Of a DNA stretch of 56,435 nucleotides, positions 7,708 through 16,919 are shown one piece after another. The stretch covers positions 1 through 56,435 of the forward strand of contig JASMLH010000007.1 in the NCBI GenBank assembly GCA_030748775.1, read 5' to 3'. This DNA comes from Candidatus Thalassarchaeaceae archaeon (GTDB lineage Archaea > Thermoplasmatota > Poseidoniia > Poseidoniales > Thalassarchaeaceae). Both the position numbers and the translations under genes were made by a program. The notes beneath the pieces were generated by a model. That model was not told where the DNA came from. It saw only the letters and a program-made list of their open reading frames with translations, and ran no database searches. The number at the start of each line of letters is the position of its first letter. Position 1 is the first letter of the stretch.

Positions 7708-8657
7708 GTGCCCCGTCATCGGGTGGAGCATCGAGGGACGGGTACGGCAAAGGATTGCTCAGGGCATCTAAGGATTCCAGGGTGGTTGTTCTAGAGGCAG
7801 ACCTGGGTAAGTCTACCAAGTCCTGTAATTTCAGAGCTAAGTTTCCGGAGAGAACCGTATCGTTGGGCATTGCGGAGCAGAATATGATGCTAGTCGCAGC
7901 CGGAATGGCCTCATCCGGAAAGATCCCTTTTGCCAGTACATTTGCAATATTCTCAGAGAGGGGGTTCGAACAAGTAAGGAATGGAATTGCTCGACCGGGT
8001 CTTTCCGTACACATTTGTGGTAGTCACGGAGGTATCCATACAGGTACCGATGGCAGCAGTGCTCAGTCAATAGAAGACTTGGCAATTTATCGCTCAATTC
8101 CGAAGATGACTGTTATTCACCCCTGTGACGATGTTTCTGCAGAAGAGCTGACTGTACAACTGGTTGGCCTTGATGGCCCCTCATACATGCGTACTGCACG
8201 AAATAAAACGCCCAGGATATACAACGATGGGGCCAAATCGATACAGATTGGGGCAGGGAGCGTTCTCAGAGAAGGTGTTGATGTTGCAATAATTGCATGT
8301 GGGGTTATGGTTGAGCAGGCCCTAATTGCAGCTGATTCCCTATCTGATGCCGGGATAAATGCAACAGTAGTTGACATGCACACAATCAAACCTCTCGATA
8401 CAGGACTCGTTTCCAGATTAGCAGAGTCATGCGGGTGCTTCGTTTCTGCTGAGGACCACTCGGTAATTGGAGGGCTTGGTGGTTCTATCGCAGAGTGGTT
8501 ATCATCAAACAATCCATGTCATCTCGAGATGGTTGGTGTGCAGGATAGATTTGGGGAGAGCGGTGAGAGCGATGAGTTGATGGGTGCCCTGAAAATTACA
8601 TCAGTTGAGATTGTGGCTGCTGCGCAAAGGGTGATTGGCAGGAAAAACACACCTTGA
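7704..8657 (+). CDS. tktB: Transketolase, C-terminal (pyrimidine-binding) subunit
   Basis: Partner subunit of the split transketolase, with the pyrimidine-binding domain followed by the transketolase C-terminal domain. The catalytic glutamate lies in LGIAEQNMM. SHGGIHTGTDGSSAQSIEDL is the typical substrate loop, and the C-terminal VEDHS-like segment appears as SAEDHSVIGGLGG. The length of 317 residues is usual for an archaeal C-terminal subunit. It starts inside the stop of the N-terminal subunit (ATGA overlap) and is followed directly by a membrane protein. It is likely to supply ribose-5-phosphate and erythrose-4-phosphate. Confidence 0.92.
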   Translation: MSAPSSGGASRDGYGKGLLRASKDSRVVVLEADLGKSTKSCNFRAKFPERTVSLGIAEQNMMLVAAGMASSGKIPFASTFAIFSERGFEQVRNGIARPGLSVHICGSHGGIHTGTDGSSAQSIEDLAIYRSIPKMTVIHPCDDVSAEELTVQLVGLDGPSYMRTARNKTPRIYNDGAKSIQIGAGSVLREGVDVAIIACGVMVEQALIAADSLSDAGINATVVDMHTIKPLDTGLVSRLAESCGCFVSAEDHSVIGGLGGSIAEWLSSNNPCHLEMVGVQDRFGESGESDELMGALKITSVEIVAAAQRVIGRKNTP

Positions 8658-8710
8658 CATTGCATTTCTGGGTTCATTTGATAGGGGTCGCGACGGCGAG
8701 AATCAACAGT

Positions 8711-9301
8711 ATGGTCGACTCAGACGCAGTAAAGCGTCTACTCGAAGGCGATATTGAACCATCCGAAATTGAGGGTGATCCCTCACTATACTCAATGGCA
8801 GAGAGGATTTACGGAAGGGAGGCACTGGAAGAGATGGGTGTTTTTGCCCCGGAGGTAGAGACTCCTGAAATTCAGCCTGATTTTGGTGAGATATCCGATG
8901 ATGTCAGCCTTCCGGACTTCCAACCGGAAATTTCGGATTCGAAAACCTATGATAAACCCCCAAAGGGCAAGAGGCGAATATTCACCCTTTTCATAGGAGT
9001 CTGTGGTTTGTTCGGAACCTTGCTCAACATGGTTGTTGGGGGTGGGGCGGTTCTATGTTCGATTGGGCTAGCAGACATGAGGCAAATCTGCGATGACGAT
9101 TACGGGCAGACGAAATTGGTTTGGACAAAGGGCTACTCATGGGATCGCTTGCACGAAATTGAAACGTGGGTTGAGCCGATGACAAAACCACTGGCAGGGG
9201 ACGTGTTTCTTCTGGCAATCTTCGCTACATTTGTATTGGTGGGCCTTTTTTGGAGGAAGAAGTCAGTACATTCTAGCGACATGGTTCCTCTTGGTGGTTA
9301 G
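8711..9301 (+). CDS. Hypothetical two-TM membrane protein
   Basis: I do not recognise this protein. From the ATG at 8711 it has about 196 residues: an acidic N-terminal cytoplasmic half (about 90 residues, starting VDSDAVKRLLEGD) and two hydrophobic segments (GVCGLFGTLLNMVVGGGAVL and VFLLAIFATFVLVGLFW). Between them lies an extracellular-type loop with Cys, Trp and acidic residues. A TTG at 8654 inside the transketolase stop is another possible start. The last 39 bases overlap, tail to tail, the end of the ProRS gene. Confidence 0.65.
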   Translation: MVDSDAVKRLLEGDIEPSEIEGDPSLYSMAERIYGREALEEMGVFAPEVETPEIQPDFGEISDDVSLPDFQPEISDSKTYDKPPKGKRRIFTLFIGVCGLFGTLLNMVVGGGAVLCSIGLADMRQICDDDYGQTKLVWTKGYSWDRLHEIETWVEPMTKPLAGDVFLLAIFATFVLVGLFWRKKSVHSSDMVPLGG

Positions 9302-10813
9302 CTTTCCTGAGATTGCACAGGGGGCTTCATGGGGCAGTGGTGTGTCGCACTCCCCCAGTAACGTCAAACCAGTGAGTTTCTCGAGGGATTCTGCATCCGA
9401 GTCGTTTCCATCGAATGCCAACTCGTATACGACGCCATCCTCAATCTCATCACTGCTAATTGCTCTCCCATCACTGGGATCTACCGGGAGGGGCTTCACC
9501 AACGATTTGTTTAGTTCCTGGGCCCTCTTTCTGAGAGTCTCAGAAACAGAATCGAGTAGTTTAGCAATGGTTTCGGAAATACCTTCTATCGATTCTTCTG
9601 ACTTCCCCCCCGTGCGTAGCGAGACCACGCACTTCCCGGATGAAATATCCCTTGGACCGACTTCTACACGAATGGGGGCCCCACGAATTTCCCAGTCGTA
9701 GTGTTTCACTCCGGGCCTAACGTCCCTGTCATCTATCTTGGTGCGGATTCCGGCGGAAGTGAGCTGAGTCGAAATCTGCTCAACAGTGAGAGAGACCCTA
9801 TCGTCGGAGTGTGCTGCAATTGGCATCAGAATTACCTGGTAGGGGGCTACCGATGGGGGCATGATTAGGCCATTATCGTCCCCATGCATCCCAACTACTG
9901 CACCGAGGAGCCTCTCAGACATTCCGAATGTTGTCTGGTGGCACATCTTAGAGCTCCCATCAGAGTCTTCGTATGAAAGGTCGAAGGCCTCGGCCCACTG
10001 GTCCCTGTAATGGTGGTATGTTGCCACTTGCAGTGTTCTCCCATTAGGCATCACAACGTCAGCAGCCTTCGTGTACCATGCTCCAGGGAAGGTGTCCCAG
10101 ACGGGGCGCTTCGATACTATGGATGGCAGGCAGAGATCGTGTAGAATACGCCTGACCATCTCAGCATCCTCTTCTATCTGGTCGTCGGCACCCTGCTGAT
10201 CACGATGCACCGTATGGGCTTCGAAGAAGTGAATCTCCCTTACTCGGATGAAGGAACGCGTCTGCTTTGTCTCGTACCTGAAGGTGTTTACAATCTGGAA
10301 TGTCTTCAGTGGCAGGTCTGCATGGCTCCTGACCCACAAGGAGAACATTGTGTACATTGGGGTCTCTGAGGTTGGCCTGAGGAACATCGGGACCTCGAGT
10401 TTGTTCTCGCCGCCATGTGTGACCCAGTATACTTCCTTCTTGAAGCCAGACGGCTCTTCCTCGTCCCTCATCTCCGAGGGGTCAATTCCTGCGTCTCTGG
10501 CGGCCTTGAGCCTTGAAACGAGCATATTCTCCTTGTCCAAAAGTTCCTCCGGGACGAGCAGAGGGAAAGAGAACTCAGAATGGTCTGTTCGAGACATCTC
10601 ACGACGTGCTAGTTGGTCTATGAGGTTCATTGAGAGGAGCCCATATGGCATCCAGACGTCCATTCCCTTGATTGGGTACCTCTTATCCACCAGTTCGGCA
10701 ATTTCTACTATTGAGGGGTACCAGGAGTTAAAGTCCGATTTTGGGGGAATCCCACGCTTGGCCTTGCCTGGTCCTCCCATGTTGCTATCCCGGGGGGATA
10801 TGGCTTGAATCAT
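9263..10813 (-). CDS. proS: Prolyl-tRNA synthetase, archaeal/eukaryotic type
   Basis: Class II aminoacyl-tRNA synthetase charging tRNA-Pro. Motif 2 and surroundings read FLRPTSETPMYTMFSLW and FRYETKQTRSFIRVREIHFFEAH. An anticodon-binding domain follows (VILMPIAAHSDD, IKTKIDDRD-like segment), then a C-terminal domain ending in tyrosine (ARMY), which is characteristic of the archaeal/eukaryotic ProRS group. The length of 516 residues is normal. Its ATG overlaps the coaBC stop (ATGA), making it the last gene of the thiolase-CoaBC-ProRS unit. An internal Met at residue 12 is an alternative start. Confidence 0.95.
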   Translation of the reverse strand: MIQAISPRDSNMGGPGKAKRGIPPKSDFNSWYPSIVEIAELVDKRYPIKGMDVWMPYGLLSMNLIDQLARREMSRTDHSEFSFPLLVPEELLDKENMLVSRLKAARDAGIDPSEMRDEEEPSGFKKEVYWVTHGGENKLEVPMFLRPTSETPMYTMFSLWVRSHADLPLKTFQIVNTFRYETKQTRSFIRVREIHFFEAHTVHRDQQGADDQIEEDAEMVRRILHDLCLPSIVSKRPVWDTFPGAWYTKAADVVMPNGRTLQVATYHHYRDQWAEAFDLSYEDSDGSSKMCHQTTFGMSERLLGAVVGMHGDDNGLIMPPSVAPYQVILMPIAAHSDDRVSLTVEQISTQLTSAGIRTKIDDRDVRPGVKHYDWEIRGAPIRVEVGPRDISSGKCVVSLRTGGKSEESIEGISETIAKLLDSVSETLRKRAQELNKSLVKPLPVDPSDGRAISSDEIEDGVVYELAFDGNDSDAESLEKLTGLTLLGECDTPLPHEAPCAISGKLTTKRNHVARMY

Positions 10814-12021
10814 TCGTTGGAGTTAGGCACAATCGTTGAGATTAGGCATTCAATGGACTCGCACATCTCGATCTGGGTCTTTATGTCAGTGGATTTCCCA
10901 TCCGGAGTAATCAAACGGCATCTGATAGGCGAATTCCCACGTGCCTCGCGCAATAGGTTTGCAATGACTGCATCAAGTTCGTATTTTTCCAACAGCTTTT
11001 GGGCACTTTTCTCTAATTCCTCGTAATCCGTTCCAACTTCCAACTTGAAGCCTATCTGGGTGCTTCCATTGACGGAAGAGGCGAGCCTTTCCAGGTGCTT
11101 AGGTCCTGGGTGCAGGGATATCTCCCACTTTCCCTTGCCACTAGGTCGCTTACCAACGGAGCTCTCAGGGATGTAATCAAGGATAGCGGCAGAGTGAACC
11201 CATGCATGGGGCCCATCGGATGAACCCGCCAATTCCAAGGATATCTCAAGCATGCCCTCTGAAGAATGGTCAACCCTTACGTCCGGTAGTTGGAATGAAG
11301 GCTGCGAAGATGTGTGTCCCACGATGCATGTGACCTGGTGGCCCATTCGATGGAGGTGCTCGGCTATCGCCCACCCAGTTCTTCCACTTGATGTGTTGTG
11401 AACCGCGCGAACCGAGTCAATTGGCTCCCTGTTCGAACCTAGTGTGACCACTACCCTCTTCCTGCCATTCATTGCTCTGTTGATGAAATTGCTAAAATGA
11501 GCCACGAGACTGACTGGATCTGGTTGCTTTCTTTTTCCTTCCTCTGAATCAGACAATAATACCCCATGGCCTAATTTTTCTAGATCGCCTATCAAATCAA
11601 TTGTCACTTGGCTATCGAAGAGATCCTCATGCATAGAAGGAACGAAGAGGATTGGGGTCCCATTTCCAGATGCGGCCGCTAATGCCATCATCACGGGAGA
11701 GTCGGTTATTCCATTCACATGCTTTGCAATGGAGTTGCGAGTAGCGGGAGCAACCAACACCCCATCGAATTGGCCAAGCTGAGACATCTCTGGTTTCCAT
11801 TCCGTGAGGACATCGGAACCCGAACCCCATGATACTGCCAATGGTGATATCACTTTCTGAGCACTGCGGGTCATCATGGCCGAAACGTGTGCACCATGCC
11901 TGCGAAGCTCTCGGGAGATTTTGACTGACTCCGTTGCAGCGATCCCACCAGAAACTGCCAGCAAGATATGTTTGTCCTGCAATGTACGGCTATGGGATGC
12001 CACTCCGGTGTCTCCACCCAT
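10810..12021 (-). CDS. coaBC: Bifunctional phosphopantothenoylcysteine decarboxylase/synthase CoaBC
   Basis: Fused enzyme for two steps of coenzyme A synthesis: condensation of phosphopantothenate with cysteine (CoaB, C-terminal), then decarboxylation (CoaC, N-terminal). The flavoprotein CoaC half begins ILLAVSGGIAATESVKISREL and includes VAPATRNSIAKH. The CoaB half starts near VVVTLGSNREPIDSVRAVHNTSSGRTG, the usual nucleotide-binding signature. The length of 403 residues fits. The canonical PAMN segment is replaced by PSMHED, a modest variation. It sits between thiolase and ProRS on the same strand. Confidence 0.93.
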   Translation of the reverse strand: MGGDTGVASHSRTLQDKHILLAVSGGIAATESVKISRELRRHGAHVSAMMTRSAQKVISPLAVSWGSGSDVLTEWKPEMSQLGQFDGVLVAPATRNSIAKHVNGITDSPVMMALAAASGNGTPILFVPSMHEDLFDSQVTIDLIGDLEKLGHGVLLSDSEEGKRKQPDPVSLVAHFSNFINRAMNGRKRVVVTLGSNREPIDSVRAVHNTSSGRTGWAIAEHLHRMGHQVTCIVGHTSSQPSFQLPDVRVDHSSEGMLEISLELAGSSDGPHAWVHSAAILDYIPESSVGKRPSGKGKWEISLHPGPKHLERLASSVNGSTQIGFKLEVGTDYEELEKSAQKLLEKYELDAVIANLLREARGNSPIRCRLITPDGKSTDIKTQIEMCESIECLISTIVPNSNE

Positions 12022-12071
12022 GCTACTGCTGGGTATCGCTTATTCAAGAGGTCGTCGGCGAGGAATTAATC

Positions 12072-13205
12072 TCACAATGACTCGAGAGCGATTGCGATTC
12101 CCATACCGCCTCCGATGCACATTGTTGCAACCGCGCGTTTTCCTCCATTGCGGGAGAGGAGGCTGGCCGCCTTACATGTAATCCTGGCACCAGACGCACC
12201 TAGCGGATGTCCTATGGCCAATGCACCCCCGTCTAGATTGACGAGATCTTCCTGGATCCCAAGCTCAGAAATGCATGCAATGCTCTGTGATGAGAATGCT
12301 TCATTCAACTCAAACAGATCTATGTCGCCAATAGTCCATCCTACCCTATCGAGGAGGAGTTTTGTTGCTGAAACGGGGCCAAGTCCCATTAGTTCGGGGG
12401 GGCATCCTGTTACTGCACCACCTTCTATTGATGCTATCGGCTCCAGCGAATTGGAACTTGCAAACTCCTCACTACAGACAATGGCCATTACTGCACCATC
12501 GGTTAGGGGGGAGGAGGTTGCAGCAGTAACTGAGCCTCCCTCGATGAATGCTGGAGGGAGTTTTGCCATAGATTCCAGAGATGTGGAGGGCCTAATACAG
12601 CCATCTTTACTAGTAACTGTCGCATTCCCGGTAATATTGACCAGTTCTTCGTCAAAGTACCCTGCCGCAAGGGCTGATGTTGCCTTCTTGTGCGATTCGA
12701 GGGCGAACCTTTCCTGCTCGGCTCTAGGAATTGAGAATAGGCTTGCGACATTCTCGGCAGTAATGCCCATGTTAACGTAAGCTTGCGGATAATCTGACTC
12801 TAATCCTGGGTGCGGGCTCCAGTTGAAACCGCGCCTCTGTATCCTCGTCATCGACTCAATGCCCCCACAAAGGAAGCAGTCCCCCCAACCATTACGAATA
12901 TTTGCAGTGGCTGTCAGAATTGCCTGCATGGAAGAGCCGCATAGTCGATTTATGGTATGTCCGGGAACGGAGTCAGGAAGGCCTCCAAGATATGATACAA
13001 TTCGGCCAATGTTGTATCCTTGCTCTCCTTCCGGATATGCGCAACCTATGATTACATCATCAATTTCACTGGGTTCTATCCCAGTGAATTGTATCAATTC
13101 GCGAGCAACCTGACCAGCCATCTCATCGGGGCGTATTTGCTGAAGATTGCCCTTGTGCGCTCTGTCAAATGGCGAGCGTCGCCAGCCAGCAATTACCGCC
13201 TTCAC
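12072..13205 (-). CDS. Acetyl-CoA acetyltransferase / thiolase
   Basis: Thiolase of the AtoB/FadA type, 377 residues. The nucleophilic cysteine is in NRLCGSSMQAI; the C-terminal active-site motifs are NEAFSSQS, GGALAIGHPLGASGARI and the second catalytic cysteine in ATMCIGGGMGIA. It could condense acetyl-CoA (first step toward mevalonate) or cleave 3-ketoacyl-CoA in beta-oxidation; the sequence alone does not decide. No HMG-CoA synthase or beta-oxidation partner is adjacent. Translation starts at GTG. The gene lies 50 bases upstream of coaBC and is divergent from kptA. Confidence 0.92.
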   Translation of the reverse strand: MKAVIAGWRRSPFDRAHKGNLQQIRPDEMAGQVARELIQFTGIEPSEIDDVIIGCAYPEGEQGYNIGRIVSYLGGLPDSVPGHTINRLCGSSMQAILTATANIRNGWGDCFLCGGIESMTRIQRRGFNWSPHPGLESDYPQAYVNMGITAENVASLFSIPRAEQERFALESHKKATSALAAGYFDEELVNITGNATVTSKDGCIRPSTSLESMAKLPPAFIEGGSVTAATSSPLTDGAVMAIVCSEEFASSNSLEPIASIEGGAVTGCPPELMGLGPVSATKLLLDRVGWTIGDIDLFELNEAFSSQSIACISELGIQEDLVNLDGGALAIGHPLGASGARITCKAASLLSRNGGKRAVATMCIGGGMGIAIALESL

Positions 13206-13300
13206 GATGTCTCGTCCCGTATTGCGCCCATAACGGTTGCCAGTATGACTGAAAATATTGCACCGAGGGGTTCTTGAGTAAGGCTCGACGAGGAGTTCTC

Positions 13301-13984
13301 ATGATTAGAGAATGCTCGATACACGGATATTTTTCCGATGATGACCTATGTCCGGCGTGTAACTCCGAAGGAAAATTCATCATGAGTACAAGAGAGAGGG
13401 ATAGCATGGCAAGAAAGCTGGCACTAGTTCTGAGACATGCTCCTGAGAAGTTTGATCTTGAAATGGACATTAATGGTTGGATTGATGTCCGAGATATAGT
13501 GAGGAAATTCAAGGAGTCCCGCAGAGGACAACATTGGCTTCGTCCACATCACCTCAGAGCCATAACTGAAACTGATCCAAAGGGAAGGTACGAGATTAAG
13601 GGGAACATGATGAGGGCGACATACGGGCACACGGTTGAAATTGAGTTGGACCTTCCGTCCTCGGACATTCCAGATTCGCTATATTACCCGTGTGACCCTG
13701 CTGAGTCGGAAAATCTCCTAGAGGTAGGAATAAGCCCAGGCGATAGGGCTCACGTACACCTTTCCGCCAGCATTCGAGCTGCAGCAGAGGCCGGCAGATT
13801 TCACCACAATAACCCTGACATCATCGAAGTAGACACTGCAAGAATGGTGGCTTCAGGAGAGACTATCTGGCATGCGGGAGTTACTGTTTACCTCTCTGAG
13901 AGTGTTTCTGGAGAATACCTGAATATCATTGGAGACGAGGACCCGGAGTTATCACTTCTAAGGGAGTCCTGGGAAGAAGAGTAG
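13301..13984 (+). CDS. kptA: RNA 2'-phosphotransferase (Tpt1/KptA family)
   Basis: Tpt1/KptA enzyme, which moves a 2'-phosphate from RNA to NAD+. The N-terminal catalytic lobe shows KLALVLRHAPEKF (RHAPE at residues 45-49) and INGWIDV, followed by RPHHLRAI; the C-terminal lobe includes HVHLSASI, HAGVTVYLSE and a hydrophobic end. The first 25 residues add a probable zinc site (C5, H8, C17, C20), as in other archaeal homologues. I chose the ATG at 13301 over a TTG at 13274. The role in archaea is not settled; tRNA-splicing ligation chemistry is the usual suggestion. Confidence 0.9.
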   Translation: MIRECSIHGYFSDDDLCPACNSEGKFIMSTRERDSMARKLALVLRHAPEKFDLEMDINGWIDVRDIVRKFKESRRGQHWLRPHHLRAITETDPKGRYEIKGNMMRATYGHTVEIELDLPSSDIPDSLYYPCDPAESENLLEVGISPGDRAHVHLSASIRAAAEAGRFHHNNPDIIEVDTARMVASGETIWHAGVTVYLSESVSGEYLNIIGDEDPELSLLRESWEEE

Positions 13985-14305
13985 TCAGAATTCGCCACAG
14001 ACAGGGCAGAAATCTAGATCTCCAGTCATCTTTGCACCGCATGAATGGCATTCTCCCATGGTAGAAGAGGGTTTTACTTCCGAATTGCTAGTTTCCCTTA
14101 CCGGCGATTCTCTTTCAACAAATGGGGAAGCCACGGACCCTCCAAGATTGTTGACAATCTCACGATAGCGGACGATCTCAGAAATTGAAATCTCGAGTTG
14201 GATCAAGCGTCTTTCCCTTTCTGCTGGATCCTCAATATTTGATGCAATTGCCATTTCTGACTGAAGCCATCTTTGAAATCTTTCAATCTCTAATTTCCCC
14301 TCCAT
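13985..14305 (-). CDS. Small coiled-coil protein with C-terminal zinc ribbon
   Basis: A 106-residue protein from the ATG at 14305. Residues 1-55 are charged and helical (EIERFQRWLQSEM, AERERRLIQLEIS), a Ser/Glu-rich linker follows, and the C-terminus is a rubredoxin-like zinc ribbon: CHSCGAKMTGDLDFCPVCGEF. The open frame extends upstream to 14539 but that part overlaps the divergent IPK gene and is probably not translated. A TATA-like TATC/AATT element lies about 28 bases upstream of the chosen start. Its stop abuts kptA tail to tail. Function unknown. Confidence 0.65.
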   Translation of the reverse strand: MEGKLEIERFQRWLQSEMAIASNIEDPAERERRLIQLEISISEIVRYREIVNNLGGSVASPFVERESPVRETSNSEVKPSSTMGECHSCGAKMTGDLDFCPVCGEF

Positions 14306-14328
14306 GGGGCTACCAAATCGCACATATG

Positions 14329-14336
14329 GATAAATT
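14329..14336 (-). promoter_or_regulatory. Possible TATA box for the zinc-ribbon gene
   Basis: On the minus strand the sequence reads AATTTATC, 24-31 bases upstream of the ATG at 14305. That spacing suits an archaeal promoter giving a nearly leaderless transcript. It was found by eye only. Confidence 0.3.
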
Positions 14337-14392
14337 CTACTAAGGGTTTTGAAAATGTTAGAATACATGGGACAATAGCAATTTTCAGCAAT

Positions 14393-15187
14393 ATGTCTCG
14401 GAAGGTAGTGATTAAGCTGGGTGGAGGGCTGATTACTGACAAAGGCAGAGAGAAGACGGTGGACGCAGATGCAGTTAGAAGCGTAGCGAAATTCATCGCA
14501 GAAATTACAGATATAGGATACGCGGTTATTCTGGTTCATGGTGCTGGCTCATATGGTCACATTCTAGCAAAGAAATGGTCGATTGCCAGTGGTTCCAATA
14601 GTAGCATTATAGAAAATCAACGCAAAGCCGTATCCCAGATCCGAAAAGACATGGTTGAGCTGAATACAATAGTAATTGATAGCCTAGAATTGCACGGATT
14701 GCAATGCGAATGTCTTCCTCCCTCGGATTGGGCAATTGGTACTGGCAAGGAGTTCTCAGGTGACATCTCAATTTTCGAGAACGAGAATGGAGTAATCCCC
14801 ATCACTTTTGGGGACGTTGTTGACACCAATGACAGCAAGGAATTTGGAATTCTCTCTGGGGACGATATTATGCTAAGGCTTTCAACCGAAATTGACGGTG
14901 TTAGCCATGCAGTTTTCCTCATCGGAGACGCACCCGGAATAATGGATAGGCCTCCGAACCAAGATGGTGCAATATTACTAGAGAGCTGGGGCCCGAACGA
15001 CGTAGTCAATTCGGAGCACTACGAAGAAATTGATGTAACTGGGGGAATCAGATTGAAGATGGATAGGGCCAGAGAAATCTCCAGGAATGTTGAGAATGTG
15101 TGGATTATTGATGGGAGGGAGCCATCTAGGCTTCTAGAACTGCTTACCAGAGGGCAAACGATTGGAACTAGGATTATGCCAAGTTGA
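14393..15187 (+). CDS. ipk: Isopentenyl phosphate kinase (IPK)
   Basis: Amino-acid-kinase-fold enzyme that phosphorylates isopentenyl phosphate to isopentenyl diphosphate, the last step of the archaeal mevalonate pathway. The N-terminal nucleotide/phosphate loop is VVIKLGGGLITDKG; the catalytic histidine region is LVHGAGSYGH (His in the family motif GxGSxGH); GILSGDDIMLRLS and DVTGGIRLKM close the fold. The length of 264 residues is typical. The next gene, carrying IPP isomerase and prenyl synthase, starts within or just after its stop, so three successive isoprenoid activities are co-encoded. Confidence 0.93.
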   Translation: MSRKVVIKLGGGLITDKGREKTVDADAVRSVAKFIAEITDIGYAVILVHGAGSYGHILAKKWSIASGSNSSIIENQRKAVSQIRKDMVELNTIVIDSLELHGLQCECLPPSDWAIGTGKEFSGDISIFENENGVIPITFGDVVDTNDSKEFGILSGDDIMLRLSTEIDGVSHAVFLIGDAPGIMDRPPNQDGAILLESWGPNDVVNSEHYEEIDVTGGIRLKMDRAREISRNVENVWIIDGREPSRLLELLTRGQTIGTRIMPS

Positions 15188-15224
15188 GGTTCATATAGGA
15201 ATCACAGTGCCCGGTGGATTAGAA

Positions 15225-16916
15225 ATGAAGAGTGAAGATAGCCCATTGGTCGAGCATGACCCTTCGCAGTCTGACATGATGCAAGAGATGTGCCTGGTTG
15301 TGGATAGCAGGGACAATATGACTGGAGCCCAGTCTAAATTGGCGTGCCATTATGGCAAAGGATCCAGGCATAGAGCATTCAGCGTTTTGCTTTTTGATGA
15401 GTCCGATAGACTGCTGATTCAGAAGAGGGCATCTGAGAAAATCACATTTCCAGGGGTTTGGGCAAATTCCTGTTGTAGTCACCCTCTGGACATTGAGGGC
15501 GAAAATGGCGACCCCATCATGGGAGTGGTTACTGCTGCTAGGAGGAAGTTAGAACAAGAGCTCGGAATCCCCTACTCAATCACTGAAGACTGGAGCTTTC
15601 ACCACATGGGGAGAATGGAATATTCCTGCAGATGGGACGATGAATGGGTAGAGAGAGAGATCGACCATGTACTGTTAGCACGTGCAGACGCGGTGGTGAA
15701 TCCCAATGAAAATGAGATCTCAGACGTAATTTGGTCTGATCACTCGCAAATTCAGAGAATGATGGATGGCGAGGGAGAATGGGAAAATGAATTGGTTAGT
15801 CCCTGGTTCAGGCTCTTGTGGATGAATTTCATCGAACCAAATGGTTCTGATCCCTCACTCATGGCCAATTTTGTCAATGAAGAAATTGTCTACTGCGGGG
15901 AAGTCGACTTAAGAGGAAATCCCGTTTCTCCGGGAAAAAATCTCCTTACTGCACTTTCGACCCACCGGGATAGAGTTGAGGAAGAGATAATGGAGAGCCT
16001 ATCGAAGATGAGCCAGGAGAGGCTCCATGGTGCAATGACGCATTTGTTTAAGGGAGGGGGGAAGAGACTCAGAGCCATCCTTCCCCGTTTGGTGGGTGAG
16101 GCTATTGGAAACGAGAACGATGGTCACTACACCCTAGGTGCCTCGATTGAGATCATTCACAACTTCACCCTAATCCATGACGACATTATTGACCAGGACC
16201 CGATTAGGAGAGGGCTTGATGCAGTGCATGTAGCCTATGATGACGCTACTGCAATTAACGCGGGAGATGCGATGCTTGCAATCGGTTTCGAGATTCTAGC
16301 CGAGTCGGAAAATATTCCCAAAGAAAGCCTCGGTCTATTGATTTCTGCAATTGGAGAGATGGTCAGAAAGGTTGCAGACGGGCAACAAGAAGATATCGAA
16401 TTCGAAGATAGGGAGGCCGTTACTGAAGAGGATTACATTGCAATGATTGCGGGGAAGACCAGTGCAATGTTTGAGACATGTGCTAGGACGGGTGCAATTC
16501 TGGCTAATGCTGATCCAGGAACAATTGAAAATATGGCAAACTGGGGATTGAACCTAGGACTTTGCTTCCAGCTGATGGATGACCTCATTGACGCCACTGG
16601 TGACACGGAGACATTAGGCAAGCCCGCTGGTTCCGACATACTTCAGGGTAAGAGGACTCTGATTGCCATTCATGCTCTGGAAAGTGGAATTGAGATGCCG
16701 AGCTTTTCCAAGGTTTACGGTTCTGGAAAGTGTAGTGCAGGAGAGTTAGAAAATGCAGTAGCGGAACTGCACGACTCTGGCTCAATAGAATATGCCAGAA
16801 ATAGGGCAATGAAGCACCATTCACTTGCTCATGAGTATCTCGGAACTCTAGAAGAAAGCAAAGCTGTGGGTGTTCTGAGAGAGTTGACGGACTTCCAATT
16901 AATCAGGATTAACTGA
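15225..16916 (+). CDS. Fused type I IPP isomerase + polyprenyl (likely GGPP) synthase
   Basis: One 563-residue protein combines two consecutive isoprenoid enzymes. Residues about 20-205 are a Nudix-fold type I IPP:DMAPP isomerase, with the catalytic cysteine in ANSCCSHPL (Cys83/84), Nudix-like RRKLEQELG and acidic WVEREIDHVL. Residues about 240-563 are a trans-prenyltransferase with GGGKRLR, first Asp-rich motif DDIID (319-323) and second DDLID (452-456). Phe314, five residues before the first motif, is the size-control position that favours a C20 product in archaeal GGPP synthases. I chose the ATG at 15225; a TTG at 15162 would overlap IPK. The frame is open throughout, so it is a true fusion rather than adjacent genes. 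Confidence 0.9.
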   Translation: MKSEDSPLVEHDPSQSDMMQEMCLVVDSRDNMTGAQSKLACHYGKGSRHRAFSVLLFDESDRLLIQKRASEKITFPGVWANSCCSHPLDIEGENGDPIMGVVTAARRKLEQELGIPYSITEDWSFHHMGRMEYSCRWDDEWVEREIDHVLLARADAVVNPNENEISDVIWSDHSQIQRMMDGEGEWENELVSPWFRLLWMNFIEPNGSDPSLMANFVNEEIVYCGEVDLRGNPVSPGKNLLTALSTHRDRVEEEIMESLSKMSQERLHGAMTHLFKGGGKRLRAILPRLVGEAIGNENDGHYTLGASIEIIHNFTLIHDDIIDQDPIRRGLDAVHVAYDDATAINAGDAMLAIGFEILAESENIPKESLGLLISAIGEMVRKVADGQQEDIEFEDREAVTEEDYIAMIAGKTSAMFETCARTGAILANADPGTIENMANWGLNLGLCFQLMDDLIDATGDTETLGKPAGSDILQGKRTLIAIHALESGIEMPSFSKVYGSGKCSAGELENAVAELHDSGSIEYARNRAMKHHSLAHEYLGTLEESKAVGVLRELTDFQLIRIN

Positions 16917-16919
16917 AGG

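Noticed and set aside
14306-14539. The upstream extension of the zinc-ribbon gene to 184 residues.
   Set aside because: It would overlap the IPK coding region by about 147 bases, and its sequence is Cys/His/Asn-rich and unlike the rest.
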